Shown here: in pieces, positions 9,894 through 18,590 of the stretch
Position numbering within the stretch: position 1 is the stretch's first letter
Layout: the number at the start of each line of letters is the position of its first letter
Origin: Verrucomicrobiota bacterium
GTDB taxonomy: Bacteria > Verrucomicrobiota > Verrucomicrobiae > Limisphaerales > UBA11358
Length of the DNA: 64,000 bases
Direction: 5' to 3'
NCBI GenBank assembly: GCA_014860005.1
Contig: JACZKP010000065.1
Span: forward strand, 1 to 64,000
Made by a program: the position numbers and the translations under genes
The notes under the pieces: generated by a model
Told to the model about the DNA's origin: nothing
The model's input: the letters and a program-made list of their open reading frames with translations, nothing else
The model's database searches: none

Positions 9894-11243
9894 ATGAATT
9901 CATTCAACGCTTCATCCTCGGCACTGACCTCACGGCGGGAATTCCTCAAGACCTCCAGCAAAGCCGCGGCGGGCGCGGCACTCGCCAGCACCATCGCCAC
10001 ACCGGCATACACCGCCGAAAACAACACCATCAAAGTGGCGCTCGTTGGCTGCGGTGGCCGCGGCGGCGGTGCGGTGGCGCAGGCGCTTTCCACAAAAGGC
10101 CCGACGAAGCTCTGGGCGCTGGCGGATTTCTTCGGGCATCGCGTCCAAAGCACGTTGAACAACCTGAAGCCACAATTCGCGAAACAACTGGACGTGCCGC
10201 CGGATCGCCAGTTCACCGGCCTGGACGGTTTCAAACAGGCCATTGATTCGTTGGACCGAGGCGACATGGTGTTGCTCTGCACGCCACCGGCCTTTCGGCC
10301 AGGCCATCTGGAATATGCCGTCGCCAAAGGCTTGCATGTTTTCATGGAAAAATCTTTTGCCGTGGACGCGCCGGGAATCCGCCGCGTACTCAAGGCCGGC
10401 GAGGAGGCGTCCCGCAAGAACCTGAAGATCGCCGGTGGATTGATGAGCCGCCATTCCCTGCCGCTGGAAGAAGCGGTGCGCAACATCCACGACGGAATGA
10501 TTGGCGACGTGATTACCTGCTGGGCCAATCGTATGCACGGCCCGGTGGGATTCCAGCCGCGCGGCCCGGGCATGACCGAACTCGCGCATCAGATCGCCAA
10601 CTACAGTTGTTTCACCTGGCTCAATGGCAGCTTCATCGTGGACTGGCTCATCCACAACATTGACATCTGTTGCTGGATCAAAAACGGCTGGCCGGTCTCC
10701 GTACAAGGGATTGGCGGCCGGCAGGTGCGCACCGATCCGGATCAGCTTTTCGATCACTACACGGCGGAATACACCTTTGCCGACGGCACGAAAATGCTCG
10801 CGCAGGGCCGGCACATCACGAATTGCTACGACTTCTTCGGCAACCTGATTCAAGGTGCGAAAGGCTGCGCCATTCTGGGCGAGGGCCAGCCCAGGCCGCG
10901 CCTGTTCAAAGGCCACAGACCCGCCTCGGCAAATCTGCTCTGGCAATTCACCGGCGAGCCTTACGACCAATATCAACGCGAGCACGATCTGCTCTTCGAC
11001 GCGATTCGCAACGACAAGCCGTATAACGAAACGGAGCGCTGCGCCAAAGCGTGTCTGACCGCGATCATGGGCCGAATGGCTTGCGAGTCGGGACAGATGA
11101 TTTCCTGGGATGATGCCATCGCGTCAAACTTGGAACTGGCGCCCGGCCTGGAGAATTTCACGAACGAATCAAACCCGCCCGTGATGCCGGATGCCGATGG
11201 CAAATATCCTATTGCGATGCCGGGCAGCGCGAAGGTGCTCTGA
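9894..11243 (+). CDS. Tat-exported Gfo/Idh/MocA family oxidoreductase
   Basis: A 449-residue enzyme of the glucose-fructose oxidoreductase / inositol dehydrogenase family, which uses a tightly bound or soluble NAD(P) to oxidise sugars or sugar alcohols. The N-terminus has a twin-arginine signal (SRREFLKTSSKAAAG), so export of the folded, cofactor-loaded protein is expected. A Rossmann dinucleotide-binding segment (VALVGCGGRGGGAV) follows at about residue 43. The family's EK motif after the Rossmann fold is present as HVFMEKSFAVD. The conserved DWLIHNIDICCWIKNGWPVS region supplies the usual catalytic histidine/aspartate area. It is followed 20 bp later by a GH28-like gene on the same strand, so the two probably form a unit acting on plant-type polysaccharide sugars. 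Confidence 0.9.
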   Translation: MNSFNASSSALTSRREFLKTSSKAAAGAALASTIATPAYTAENNTIKVALVGCGGRGGGAVAQALSTKGPTKLWALADFFGHRVQSTLNNLKPQFAKQLDVPPDRQFTGLDGFKQAIDSLDRGDMVLLCTPPAFRPGHLEYAVAKGLHVFMEKSFAVDAPGIRRVLKAGEEASRKNLKIAGGLMSRHSLPLEEAVRNIHDGMIGDVITCWANRMHGPVGFQPRGPGMTELAHQIANYSCFTWLNGSFIVDWLIHNIDICCWIKNGWPVSVQGIGGRQVRTDPDQLFDHYTAEYTFADGTKMLAQGRHITNCYDFFGNLIQGAKGCAILGEGQPRPRLFKGHRPASANLLWQFTGEPYDQYQREHDLLFDAIRNDKPYNETERCAKACLTAIMGRMACESGQMISWDDAIASNLELAPGLENFTNESNPPVMPDADGKYPIAMPGSAKVL

Positions 11244-11263
11244 GGCTCGCCAAGGAGAATGCG

Positions 11264-12643
11264 ATGAGCCATCGATCGTTGGCAATTCTAATGGCGTTCG
11301 CCGCCATTGCGACGGCCTGCGCGAATGTCGTGACTTATCCCGCGCCGCCGGAAGAGTCGTTGTCAACCGACTACGAGGTTTGGGCGGATGGGCAGCGCGT
11401 GGACGTTTACACCGCGCGCGTGCTGGATCCGCCATTTGCCGGAAAGGAGTGGGATTTCGGCGGGAACTACTCCTTCGCCAACTTCGACATGTCGGGCCGC
11501 GTAAAGGTGCGCATCACCTCGAAACGGTCATTGCGCAACACCATTATCCGACCAGGCACGGCGGGCGTTCGCCATGAAACTGTTGACGATCACACGCTGG
11601 TGCTGACCCTCGATCAACCGCGCAAGTTGAGCATTGAACCAGACGGCAAACGCGGGCCGCTGCTGCTTTTCGCCAATCCGCTGGAACACACACCGCCGAC
11701 TCCAGCCGCACCTGGCACGATTTACTTCGGGCCGGGCATTCACAAGGTTGGCCGCCTTGACGTGACCAACGGACAGACTCTTTATCTCGCGGGCGGCGCG
11801 GTAGTCAAAGGCGCGGTGGTTGTGCGCGGAAACGACGTCCGTATAATGGGCCGCGGGATTCTTGACGGCTCCGACTACGAATGGCGCAAAGGGCCGTATC
11901 ACGTGATGCTCGGTATCGAGGCGACCAATGTGCTCGTCGAGGGCATCACCATCCGCGGCTCATCGCATTGGACCATTGTCCCGCGCCACAGCCGCGGCGT
12001 CACGATTCGGAATGTGAAGCTCTGCAATTCGCGCGTCCAAAACGATGACGGGATCAACCCGTGCAATTCGCAGGACGTGCTCATCACGGATTGTTTCATT
12101 CGCAGCGACGACGATTGTGTCGCGCTGAAGGGCCTTGATTTCAGAGGGGCCAACGACAACGTCGAAAACATAACGGTGGAGAACTCGATTCTCTGGTGCG
12201 ACCGGGCGCGCATCTTCCTGCTTGGACACGAAAGCCGCGCGCCGTTCATGCGCAACGTCACTTTGCGCAATCTCGACATCATTCACTTCACCATGACGCC
12301 GTTCCTCCTCGAACCGGGCGAGGACATGCGGCTGGAGAACATCACGATTCAAGACGTCCGCATCCACGGAGAAGGGCAAACGGAACTGATCCAACTGAAA
12401 CCGGTGGTCAATCAATACATGCGGAACAAAGTTCCGGGTTTCATTCGCAACGTGAAGTTCAGGAATGTCGAGGTGACCGGCCAGGCGGGGGAGTATCGCG
12501 TGCGATTGGAGGGTGCAGATGCCGAACACAACGTTCAGGGCGTCGGTTTCGAGAACGTCAGAATTCTTGGCGAACAATTATCGCCTGACTCCACCCGTGT
12601 GAGCACGGGGCAACACGTCCAGGATGTCCGGTTCGTGCCGTAG
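11264..12643 (+). CDS. Exported GH28-family glycoside hydrolase (polygalacturonase-like)
   Basis: A 459-residue secreted right-handed beta-helix protein. AAGGAG lies eight bases before the ATG, and a signal peptide (LAILMAFAAIATACA) follows. The first 150 residues form a beta-sandwich-like lead, then the helix begins at TIYFGPGIHKVG. The GH28 signature is clear: NDDGINPCNSQDVLITD followed by RSDDDCVALKG, giving the paired aspartates expected of an inverting catalytic acid/base. Later coils contain GHESRAPFMRNV. The linkage and sugar are inferred to be galacturonan-like from family membership only. It sits directly behind an exported Gfo/Idh/MocA oxidoreductase; a second GH28 relative lies at 36 kb beside a KDPG aldolase. 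Confidence 0.88.
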   Translation: MSHRSLAILMAFAAIATACANVVTYPAPPEESLSTDYEVWADGQRVDVYTARVLDPPFAGKEWDFGGNYSFANFDMSGRVKVRITSKRSLRNTIIRPGTAGVRHETVDDHTLVLTLDQPRKLSIEPDGKRGPLLLFANPLEHTPPTPAAPGTIYFGPGIHKVGRLDVTNGQTLYLAGGAVVKGAVVVRGNDVRIMGRGILDGSDYEWRKGPYHVMLGIEATNVLVEGITIRGSSHWTIVPRHSRGVTIRNVKLCNSRVQNDDGINPCNSQDVLITDCFIRSDDDCVALKGLDFRGANDNVENITVENSILWCDRARIFLLGHESRAPFMRNVTLRNLDIIHFTMTPFLLEPGEDMRLENITIQDVRIHGEGQTELIQLKPVVNQYMRNKVPGFIRNVKFRNVEVTGQAGEYRVRLEGADAEHNVQGVGFENVRILGEQLSPDSTRVSTGQHVQDVRFVP

Positions 12644-12657
12644 CGGATCGCGTGCGC

Positions 12658-13281
12658 TTAGTTGAGCCGGCAGAAATAGGTTCGCTTTGGATTCAGCGGG
12701 TCTTTCTGACCATGGACAGGTTTGAAGTATTCCGTGCGATCCCCGATGCCATCAGTCGCGCCTTGCGAACTGCGGTAGCGCATCCCGATCTTCCCGCCGT
12801 TCTCCTCGATCCACGACAGGAAGATCACGCTGTGACCCGACTTGCCGCGCCAGAACTGGCAGAAATCGCCGGGCTTCGCTTCGTCGAACGGAATCTCGCG
12901 TCCGATGTCGAGGTTCTTCGCGGCGAAGGTCACGAGTTTCTCCTTGTCCGCGTCGGTCGCGCCGTACCACTCCTTTTGAAACTTGCGGATTTGCTCCACT
13001 GTTTTGTCCTTCATGAGTCCGCGCGCTTCAGCCGCCCGCATGACCACGGCAAACGTGTAGCCGCAGCAATACGTCCCCCCTTCACCCGCCGCGAGGATGC
13101 GCTCGTTCTTGAAGATAATTTCCTTGGGCACACCCGAGCCTTTCCACGCCTTGTTGTACTGGCCGCCATCTTTGAAGGAATAAGCAAACTTCAGCACATC
13201 GGCGTTCGGACCAGAGAATTCCGCGGTAAATGCAAACGTCGCGAACAAGGTCGCGGCAAAGAGGAGCGGCAGTTTGCGCAT
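12658..13281 (-). CDS. Exported papain-fold-like (NlpC/P60- or CHAP-like) protein
   Basis: A 207-residue protein with a signal peptide (MRKLPLLFAATLFATFAFTA). The middle has GGTYCCGYTFAVVMRAAEA, which places a cysteine at the start of a helix, and later GKSGHSVIFLSW, which places a histidine at the start of a strand. That Cys-then-His order, together with the AKPGDFCQFW phrase before the histidine, is the layout of NlpC/P60 and CHAP peptidoglycan amidase/peptidase domains. The exact subfamily is not clear to me. The start at MRKLPLL is chosen because the longer frame overlaps the neighbouring pseudopilin gene in another frame. It ends 15 bp from the convergent GH28 gene. Confidence 0.65.
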   Translation of the reverse strand: MRKLPLLFAATLFATFAFTAEFSGPNADVLKFAYSFKDGGQYNKAWKGSGVPKEIIFKNERILAAGEGGTYCCGYTFAVVMRAAEARGLMKDKTVEQIRKFQKEWYGATDADKEKLVTFAAKNLDIGREIPFDEAKPGDFCQFWRGKSGHSVIFLSWIEENGGKIGMRYRSSQGATDGIGDRTEYFKPVHGQKDPLNPKRTYFCRLN

Positions 13282-13330
13282 GACGGCAAGGTGGAGGAAC
13301 TGACGAGTCAGGCTGAGTGCGTCTCTGGCC

Positions 13331-14125
13331 TTACGGAAAAGGTTTGGTCGGGTCAATGGGCGCCGACGTCCGGAGTTGCAGCCAGGGCACATCGCGGGGG
13401 CCTTTGGGACTCGTTGGTTTGTTGACCGCCAGAGTATCTGGATCCAACCACTTGTGAATTTCGCTATGTCCGTCGGCGAACGAAAGACCGCACGCGCCAT
13501 TGTGGAAATTACCGGGGTCGTTGCCCCAGATGATGGTATCGAACACCACCAGAAAATAGCCGTCGTCCAGCGTCGAGGGGCTTTCGTCAAGAAACACAAA
13601 CGCCTGCGAGGGCGACGGGCGGAGGATTTCCGCGAGTTTCCGGTAGGTAAAATAAGTGTTGCGGGTCTGCGCCGTGTACCAACTGTTCCCGTTCATGTTT
13701 CCATTTAAGGACATGCTGCGCACCCGCGGTCCCAGCACTATGTTGCCGGCTTTGGCGACGCTGCGGTCAGCCGGGCACTTGTAGATGTCCACGGACTGAT
13801 TGTAATTCCAGAGAAAACCCGTCGGCGCTTTGAGCAGGTTGACATTCGTGCCGTCTCGCGCGTTCACCAGGAACTGCCCGCCGATCCAGCCCGTGTAGGC
13901 GGCACCGTCGCCATTGGGCACCAACCGGTCGTTGTTGTCATGGGCGTACATGGTCCAGCAAAGTTGAAGTTGTTTGAGATTGTTGAGGCAACTGATGCCG
14001 TGCGCCTTGGTCTTGGCTTTGGACAAGGCTGGTAGCAGCATCGCCGCAAGAATGGCGATAATGGCAATCACGACCAGCAACTCGATCAAGGTGAACGCCC
14101 CTCGGGCCGAGCTATCGCGTTTCAT
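13331..14125 (-). CDS. Type II secretion-like pseudopilin with H-X9-DG motif
   Basis: A 264-residue protein with the prepilin peptidase site [20 protein letters not shown] immediately after a short basic leader (MKRDSSAR). The transmembrane helix is followed by [20 protein letters not shown] and LKQLQLCW, the standard continuation in Planctomycetota and Verrucomicrobiota. Near the C-terminus [20 protein letters not shown] contains the H-X9-DG motif used to define this large expanded family. These proteins are thought to be processed and assembled or anchored in the cytoplasmic membrane; individual roles are unknown. It probably shares a promoter with the papain-like gene downstream (50 bp gap). 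Confidence 0.93.
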   Translation of the reverse strand: MKRDSSARGAFTLIELLVVIAIIAILAAMLLPALSKAKTKAHGISCLNNLKQLQLCWTMYAHDNNDRLVPNGDGAAYTGWIGGQFLVNARDGTNVNLLKAPTGFLWNYNQSVDIYKCPADRSVAKAGNIVLGPRVRSMSLNGNMNGNSWYTAQTRNTYFTYRKLAEILRPSPSQAFVFLDESPSTLDDGYFLVVFDTIIWGNDPGNFHNGACGLSFADGHSEIHKWLDPDTLAVNKPTSPKGPRDVPWLQLRTSAPIDPTKPFP

Positions 14126-14347
14126 ACGTCACAGCGTAAGACGACCGGTCCGGCAAAGCCAGTTTTTTTGCTTTGTTTTGTCCGCCGGGGGCGGCGGAGC
14201 TCCTTGTTGGCGAATTGCTCACTATCCGGAGCACGCCGGATTTAGCCTTGTTCTGCGGATGGATTCTCACAAGGCCCTACTGGCCCAGCCCATACCCGGC
14301 ATGGTGACGGCAGCACTGGTAATCCAGTTCTCCGCGGAAGGATCTGG

Positions 14348-15799
14348 TTAACGCTTGGCCTCTTGGGCAATTCTTCGGATGAGGCCGCTGAAGATCAGAC
14401 TATGAACCGGATATAGCGCATACCAGTAGAGCAGCCCGGACAATCCTTTCGGCTCGAAGAACGCCGTCTGAACAAGCAGCGTCCGCCTTTCGGACTCAGC
14501 GCGGGCCTCAAATTCCAGCCACGCCCGACCGGGCACTCGCATTTCCGCCCGCAAGCGAATCAGCCGGCCTGTCTCCACCCGTTCCACGCGCCAGAAGTCC
14601 AGCGTGTCCCCCGCCCGCAAGTCCTCCGGATCACGCCGACCCCGGCGCATGCCGACCCCGCCGCACAACCGGTCCACCATCCCGCGCAATTGCCACGCCC
14701 AGTCCATGTACAACCATCCCCGCCGGCCACCGAGCACCGCAAAACTCCGATAGACCGCCGCCGCTGAAGCCGATACCACCCGCTGCCGCCGCTCGATGAT
14801 CATGCCCTCACTGGTGATGAGCGCCACCGGCGTCCGCTCCCCCTGGCTGGAAGTCAGCGCATCGCTCCACGCGGTTTCAACGCGCCGGGCGTCCATTTTT
14901 TCCAGCGCCAGCCGGACAGCGCTTTCGTAGTCGAGCGGTTGAATGTCGGGGAATAGCTCCCGGGCTGCCGCATCGCGCACGATCACTTCATTGCCCAGTC
15001 CTTTGATCAACGGTTGGGCGATGTTGGCGGGAATGGGCGTGACGAGATGTACCCAGTAGGAGGAGAGCCGCGGGGTCAGCACCGGCACGGCAATCAAGCG
15101 CCGTTTCAAACCCCGCACCCGCGCGTAACCAGTCATCATGCCGGCATAGGTCAGGACATCGCACCCGCCAATTTCAAGCGTTCGTCCCACGCTGTCCGGG
15201 CACTCGAGCGCAGCGACTAAATAGTCCAGCACGTTGCGAATGGCAATTGGCTGAATCCGGGTGAACACCCACCGCGGACAAATCATGACCGGCAGTCGCT
15301 CGGTCAAATAGCGGACCATTTCAAACGACAGACTGCCCGAGCCAACGATGACGGCGGCGCGAAACTCCGTCACCGGCACACCGGCTTCGCGCAGGGCGGT
15401 GCCCGTTTCCTGCCGGGAACGCAAATGGGGTGAAAGTTCGGCCTGCGGATTGCCCAGACCGCCAAGGTAAATGATGCGCTCCACCCCGGCGGCTCGTGCA
15501 GCTTCGGCACCATTGCGCGCCACCACCAGATCGCGTTCGGGGAAATTACTGCCCCCTCCCAGACTGTGGATGAGATAATAGACCACAGCCACATTGCGCA
15601 TCGCGTCGGCCAGGGATTGTGGTTGGAAGACATCTCCTGTCACCAGTTCCACGCGGCTCAACCACGCGCGCCCCTGCAACCGCGAGGGATCACGCACCAA
15701 GCAACGTACCCGGTAGCCAGCGTCGAGCAGGCGCGGCACGAGCCGCCCGCCCACATAGCCCGTGGCCCCGGTCACCAGTATCAATTTGGCTGAAGCCAT
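14348..15799 (-). CDS. Atypical SDR (NmrA-like) fused to DUF2867
   Basis: A 483-residue protein. The first half is an NAD(P)-binding fold: LVTGATGYVGGRLVPRLLDA has the TGxxGxxG motif, and YRVRCLVRDPSRLQ follows with the arginines that favour NADPH. Phrases such as VVYYLIHSLGGGSNFPERD and RIIYLGGLGNP are typical of the YbjT/DUF2867 group. From about residue 330 the DUF2867 region begins, with a DWAWQLRGMVDRLCGGVGMR core and an all-beta, lipid-binding-like character. The substrate is unknown; related proteins are annotated only as NAD-dependent epimerases. The gene is 46 bp downstream of the PAS gene stop and same-stranded, so co-transcription is likely. Confidence 0.88.
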   Translation of the reverse strand: MASAKLILVTGATGYVGGRLVPRLLDAGYRVRCLVRDPSRLQGRAWLSRVELVTGDVFQPQSLADAMRNVAVVYYLIHSLGGGSNFPERDLVVARNGAEAARAAGVERIIYLGGLGNPQAELSPHLRSRQETGTALREAGVPVTEFRAAVIVGSGSLSFEMVRYLTERLPVMICPRWVFTRIQPIAIRNVLDYLVAALECPDSVGRTLEIGGCDVLTYAGMMTGYARVRGLKRRLIAVPVLTPRLSSYWVHLVTPIPANIAQPLIKGLGNEVIVRDAAARELFPDIQPLDYESAVRLALEKMDARRVETAWSDALTSSQGERTPVALITSEGMIIERRQRVVSASAAAVYRSFAVLGGRRGWLYMDWAWQLRGMVDRLCGGVGMRRGRRDPEDLRAGDTLDFWRVERVETGRLIRLRAEMRVPGRAWLEFEARAESERRTLLVQTAFFEPKGLSGLLYWYALYPVHSLIFSGLIRRIAQEAKR

Positions 15800-15844
15800 G
15801 CCGGATTCGCGGGCCGGTGGGAACCCCCGCGCGGATTCAACGGG

Positions 15845-16381
15845 TCAATGCACCTGTTTCCGCGTGGATTTCCACTCGTCCAACACGGAAAAGAAATTCA
15901 GCGCCTCCGCGTCATTCGGGTTGGCGATGAGCCTTTGCTTCAAGCGCAGGGCTTCCAGTTCCGTCACGTCCTCCTGCTCGGCGACGTAGTAGATCGGCTT
16001 GCCGCGCTCGCCGTAGATGGCGTAGCAGTACCAGTTCATCAGGAATGGCGCGCCGTTCTTGCGGTAATTCCAGGTTTGTCCGTGAAACAATTCCCGGTTC
16101 AGCAGCTTTTGTTTCAGCGAGCCGACAACGGTGCGGTCAGTGTGCTTACCTTGCAGGATGCGCGGGGTTTTGCCGCTCAAGTCCTCCCGACCGTAGCCCG
16201 TCATCTTCAGCCACGCGCGGTTCACATAAATGATGCGCGGGCCGGCAGGGCCATCCAGACTCACGTCCGTGACCATGATTCCCCGGCGCAGGTTCTCCAA
16301 CACAATCAACCAATCGAATTTGAGTTGCATAGACGCTACTTCGTTTCTTTCTTGGGTGGCCCAATGCTTCGTCACTTCCAT
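15845..16381 (-). CDS. Stand-alone PAS-domain protein (LOV-like sequence without the photoactive cysteine)
   Basis: A 178-residue protein consisting almost entirely of one PAS domain. RIIYVNRAWLKMTGYGREDL leads into SGKTPRILQGKHTDRTVV, and the domain ends WYCYAIYGERGKPIYYVAEQ plus EDVTELEAL. The GKTPRILQG phrase aligns with the GRNCRFLQG motif of LOV photoreceptors, but the reactive cysteine is replaced by proline, so blue-light adduct chemistry is not expected. A short C-terminal helix follows, and there is no kinase or output domain. The start is uncertain: MQLKFDW, 17 codons in, is an alternative, and neither start has a good Shine-Dalgarno. Its partner is presumably encoded elsewhere. Confidence 0.8.
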   Translation of the reverse strand: MEVTKHWATQERNEVASMQLKFDWLIVLENLRRGIMVTDVSLDGPAGPRIIYVNRAWLKMTGYGREDLSGKTPRILQGKHTDRTVVGSLKQKLLNRELFHGQTWNYRKNGAPFLMNWYCYAIYGERGKPIYYVAEQEDVTELEALRLKQRLIANPNDAEALNFFSVLDEWKSTRKQVH

Positions 16382-16759
16382 CGTCCCAAGCGCGGTTTAC
16401 TTTAACCAGCACAAACTTGTATTCCTTGGATCGCTTGTTTCGCGACGGAGGAACCACCATCCCCGGGAGCATCGGCTCCACGACGAAATGATGCATGCGC
16501 TCTTTGAATGCTCAAGCTGCTGAACGCAACAAGGAGTTGAAGTGGGACGGGGACGCAACGAGCTCCTGCGATCGCACGGGCAACTCCCAGAAACCGCCAT
16601 TGTGTATCACTTTGAAACTGTAACGCGGCGTATTTTTGACATGAAGCCTGCCACATTTTGCCCGACGGCATGGCGGAGATTGCGGAGGGGTTGTCGGGTA
16701 TTGTTCCGCTTGATTGCGCGGACCGCGGTGCGATGTTGCCCACCAAAAGGAGACTCATT
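16382..16759. other. Gap without a convincing gene
   Basis: About 380 bases between the PAS gene and a small plus-strand gene. Overlapping frames on both strands show no family resemblance. The only feature seen is one copy of a 30-bp imperfect repeat (16533-16562), whose partner lies 1.5 kb downstream next to a restriction-gene relic. Confidence 0.5.
16533..16562 (+). repeat. 30-bp direct repeat, copy 1
   Basis: GGAGTTGAAGTGGGACGGGG continuing to ACGCAACGAG. Copy 2 at 18008-18037 has the same length and orientation and agrees at 25 of 30 positions, including the shared core GGACGGGGACGCA. It may be an intergenic REP-like unit; two copies are too few to define a family. Confidence 0.5.
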
Positions 16760-16990
16760 ATGCAAAGCTTGACGTTACCCACCCTCGACGCTGGAGAAAT
16801 CATGGCCCACGATCCGACATGCATTGTCGGCCAGGTCGTGGAAACGATCTACCCGGCTGACAACAAACCGGACGCCTTCGAGCAGGTGTTGTTGCTTCCG
16901 GATGGCACGCGACAGAATTTCCGCCTCGTGGACCTGCACCCGGCAAATGAGTTTGAGAGGCGGAGGTATGTGCAGGCGGTGATCGAGTGA
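16760..16990 (+). CDS. Small conserved-looking protein of unknown function
   Basis: A 76-residue protein starting at an ATG with AGGAG placed correctly upstream, which decides the start over an in-frame ATG 34 codons earlier. The sequence (HDPTCIVGQVVETIYPADNK, then FEQVLLLPDGTRQNFRLVD) looks like a small beta-barrel with alternating hydrophobic residues and no signal peptide or membrane segment. No family is recognised. It ends 22 bp before the convergent TSUP gene. Codon use is like the surrounding genes, and the strong ribosome-binding site supports it being real. Confidence 0.6.
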   Translation: MQSLTLPTLDAGEIMAHDPTCIVGQVVETIYPADNKPDAFEQVLLLPDGTRQNFRLVDLHPANEFERRRYVQAVIE

Positions 16991-17012
16991 GTGGGCCGGC
17001 GCGGTCAACGGT

Positions 17013-17810
17013 TCAGCGGAATGGCGCGGCCAGATCGAAGTTAAAGATGAGTTGCAGGCCGGTGACAAACAGGATCGCGTAGATCACGTTCACGAAAGCG
17101 GCTTCAGAAAAGCGGCGGTTCAGCCAGACCCCCAGCCAGACGCCAAGCGGTACCAGCGGAAAGAACTTCGCGCTCGTCAGCAGCGTGTCCCGCGTAATTA
17201 AAGCCTCCGCCGCGAACACCGGCAAATCCACCAATGAACGGTCCACACAGAAAAACGGGAGCTTGATCCAGTTCACGAATGTGAAGACCAGGACGCTGGT
17301 GCCCACGAAGATCTCCTTGGGCAGACGTTGGGGCATCAGGAACATTGCCGCCACCGGCCCGGCGCCGTGGGCAAAAGTCGAGGTGATGCCCATGCCAATG
17401 CCGCAAGGCACACCGATCTTATGATTCGGGGCGAATGCCCCTTCCGCCCGGAAGATGCGCTCCTGGGTGATCTGGAAGGCCACGAACAGCACGGCGATCA
17501 GGCCGATGGCAAGGTTGAGCTGGCGCGGCGAAAATTGGCCGATGAGTTGCACCCCGATCACGACGCCAATGACCACGCCCGGTAAAAGGAACTTCAAGTT
17601 GTCCGCGCGCCAGCGACGCCAGTAGTGGTAGAGGGAAGAAACATCGCCGGCACAAAGCAGCGGCAGCAGGATGCCGATGGCCGTCCTTGGCCCGAACACG
17701 AGCACGCACAGCGGTGTAACCAGCATTCCCAGTCCGCCGCCAAAGCCCGCCTTTGCGACGCCGATAAACAGCACTGCAAAACTCGCGAGCAAGAGCGAAG
17801 GCCATTCCAT
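17013..17810 (-). CDS. TSUP (TauE/SafE) family membrane transporter
   Basis: A 265-residue integral membrane protein with about seven or eight hydrophobic segments. The N-terminal half contains the family hallmark GVAKAGFGGGLGMLVTPLCV, and the second half has the matching GVPCGIGMGITSTFAHGAGP, reflecting the internal repeat of this family. TSUP proteins export or import sulfite, sulfonates, thiosulfate or organic acids across the cytoplasmic membrane; the substrate here cannot be told. The start is set at MEWPSLLL, where the first helix begins; MRDMEW three codons earlier is equally possible, and neither has a clear Shine-Dalgarno. It lies between the two copies of a 30-bp repeat. Confidence 0.88.
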   Translation of the reverse strand: MEWPSLLLASFAVLFIGVAKAGFGGGLGMLVTPLCVLVFGPRTAIGILLPLLCAGDVSSLYHYWRRWRADNLKFLLPGVVIGVVIGVQLIGQFSPRQLNLAIGLIAVLFVAFQITQERIFRAEGAFAPNHKIGVPCGIGMGITSTFAHGAGPVAAMFLMPQRLPKEIFVGTSVLVFTFVNWIKLPFFCVDRSLVDLPVFAAEALITRDTLLTSAKFFPLVPLGVWLGVWLNRRFSEAAFVNVIYAILFVTGLQLIFNFDLAAPFR

Positions 17811-18007
17811 ATCGCGCATTCGTGTAGGCGGAGCGAGCCGGGAAAGCGAGGGAAAAGCAATAACCCGCACCCGCAATCCGTTGCCCCGGTAACCAGAATC
17901 CAATTGGGTTCAACCAGGTTTGGTGTCGGGGCAAATCTCACCACGGAAGTTTCAAAGAAAGCGGACTTCAGCAGAATGCTCTTCTCCTTCAAAATGGTGG
18001 AAAGGGG

Positions 18008-18037
18008 GGAGTTGAAAAAGGACGGGGACGCAGAGAG
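18008..18037 (+). repeat. 30-bp direct repeat, copy 2
   Basis: Second copy of the repeat found at 16533-16562, beginning GGAGTTGAAAAAGGACGGGG. It lies about 20 bases beyond the point where recognisable HsdR sequence ends at 18060, so it may mark the junction that truncated that gene. Confidence 0.5.
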
Positions 18038-18059
18038 TTATTCGCGATGGCGCGGGCCG

Positions 18060-18324
18060 CCGGCGCGGTTCACCCTCGCGCTCGATACGTTTCCACTTGA
18101 GCAACCGCTCCCAATCCGCCGTGAGCGAGCCGACGCGGCTGTCCGTACCGTTCGAGGCGATGAGCAGATAGTTGAACCAAGACAACGCCGGGATTTGCGG
18201 CTTGTAGTGCGTCAGGTTCTCGTCGAACGCCGCGCGCGGGCACGCCGGTCTTCTTCAACTCGATGACCCCCTGGGGAAAGTCCGGACGCACCAGTTGGAC
18301 GAGGGTGTGGTAGAAATGTTGCAG
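18060..18324 (-). pseudogene. hsdR: Fragment of a type I restriction enzyme R subunit
   Basis: Read on the minus strand, LQHFYHTLVQLVRPDFPQGV then IELKKTGVPAR is followed, after a one-base frame change near 18231-18240, by AFDENLTHYKPQIPALSWFN, YLLIASNGTDSRVGSLTADW and ERLLKWKRIEREGEPRR. This is the N-terminal nuclease region of HsdR, with the VIELK motif that belongs to the PD-(D/E)xK active site. Both ends are missing and the frame is broken, so the gene is dead. No HsdM or HsdS is present nearby. The remaining stretch 18325-18590 upstream of the next gene shows nothing recognisable. Confidence 0.8.
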
Positions 18325-18590
18325 TGTGTGTATAGCGTTGAATTTATTGGGAGATGTGCAAAGCCGGGGTGCAAGAAGGTCCCGGCAGCCAGCGTGGTTT
18401 TGCCCCTGCCTCGCGCTCCATTCCTTTCTCGGTTTTTTTGACCGGCTGCCTGCGGTTGCTTCGCGCTAACATGGTGTGACCGGGACCGTTTCCTTCGGCT
18501 CTTTCGGTTGGCTTCTTTGCTGCTTAACCCGCGGCAATTGCTTTTCAATTTGCCGGCCATGGGCTATCAGAGGCGCAGATTTCACTCGAT

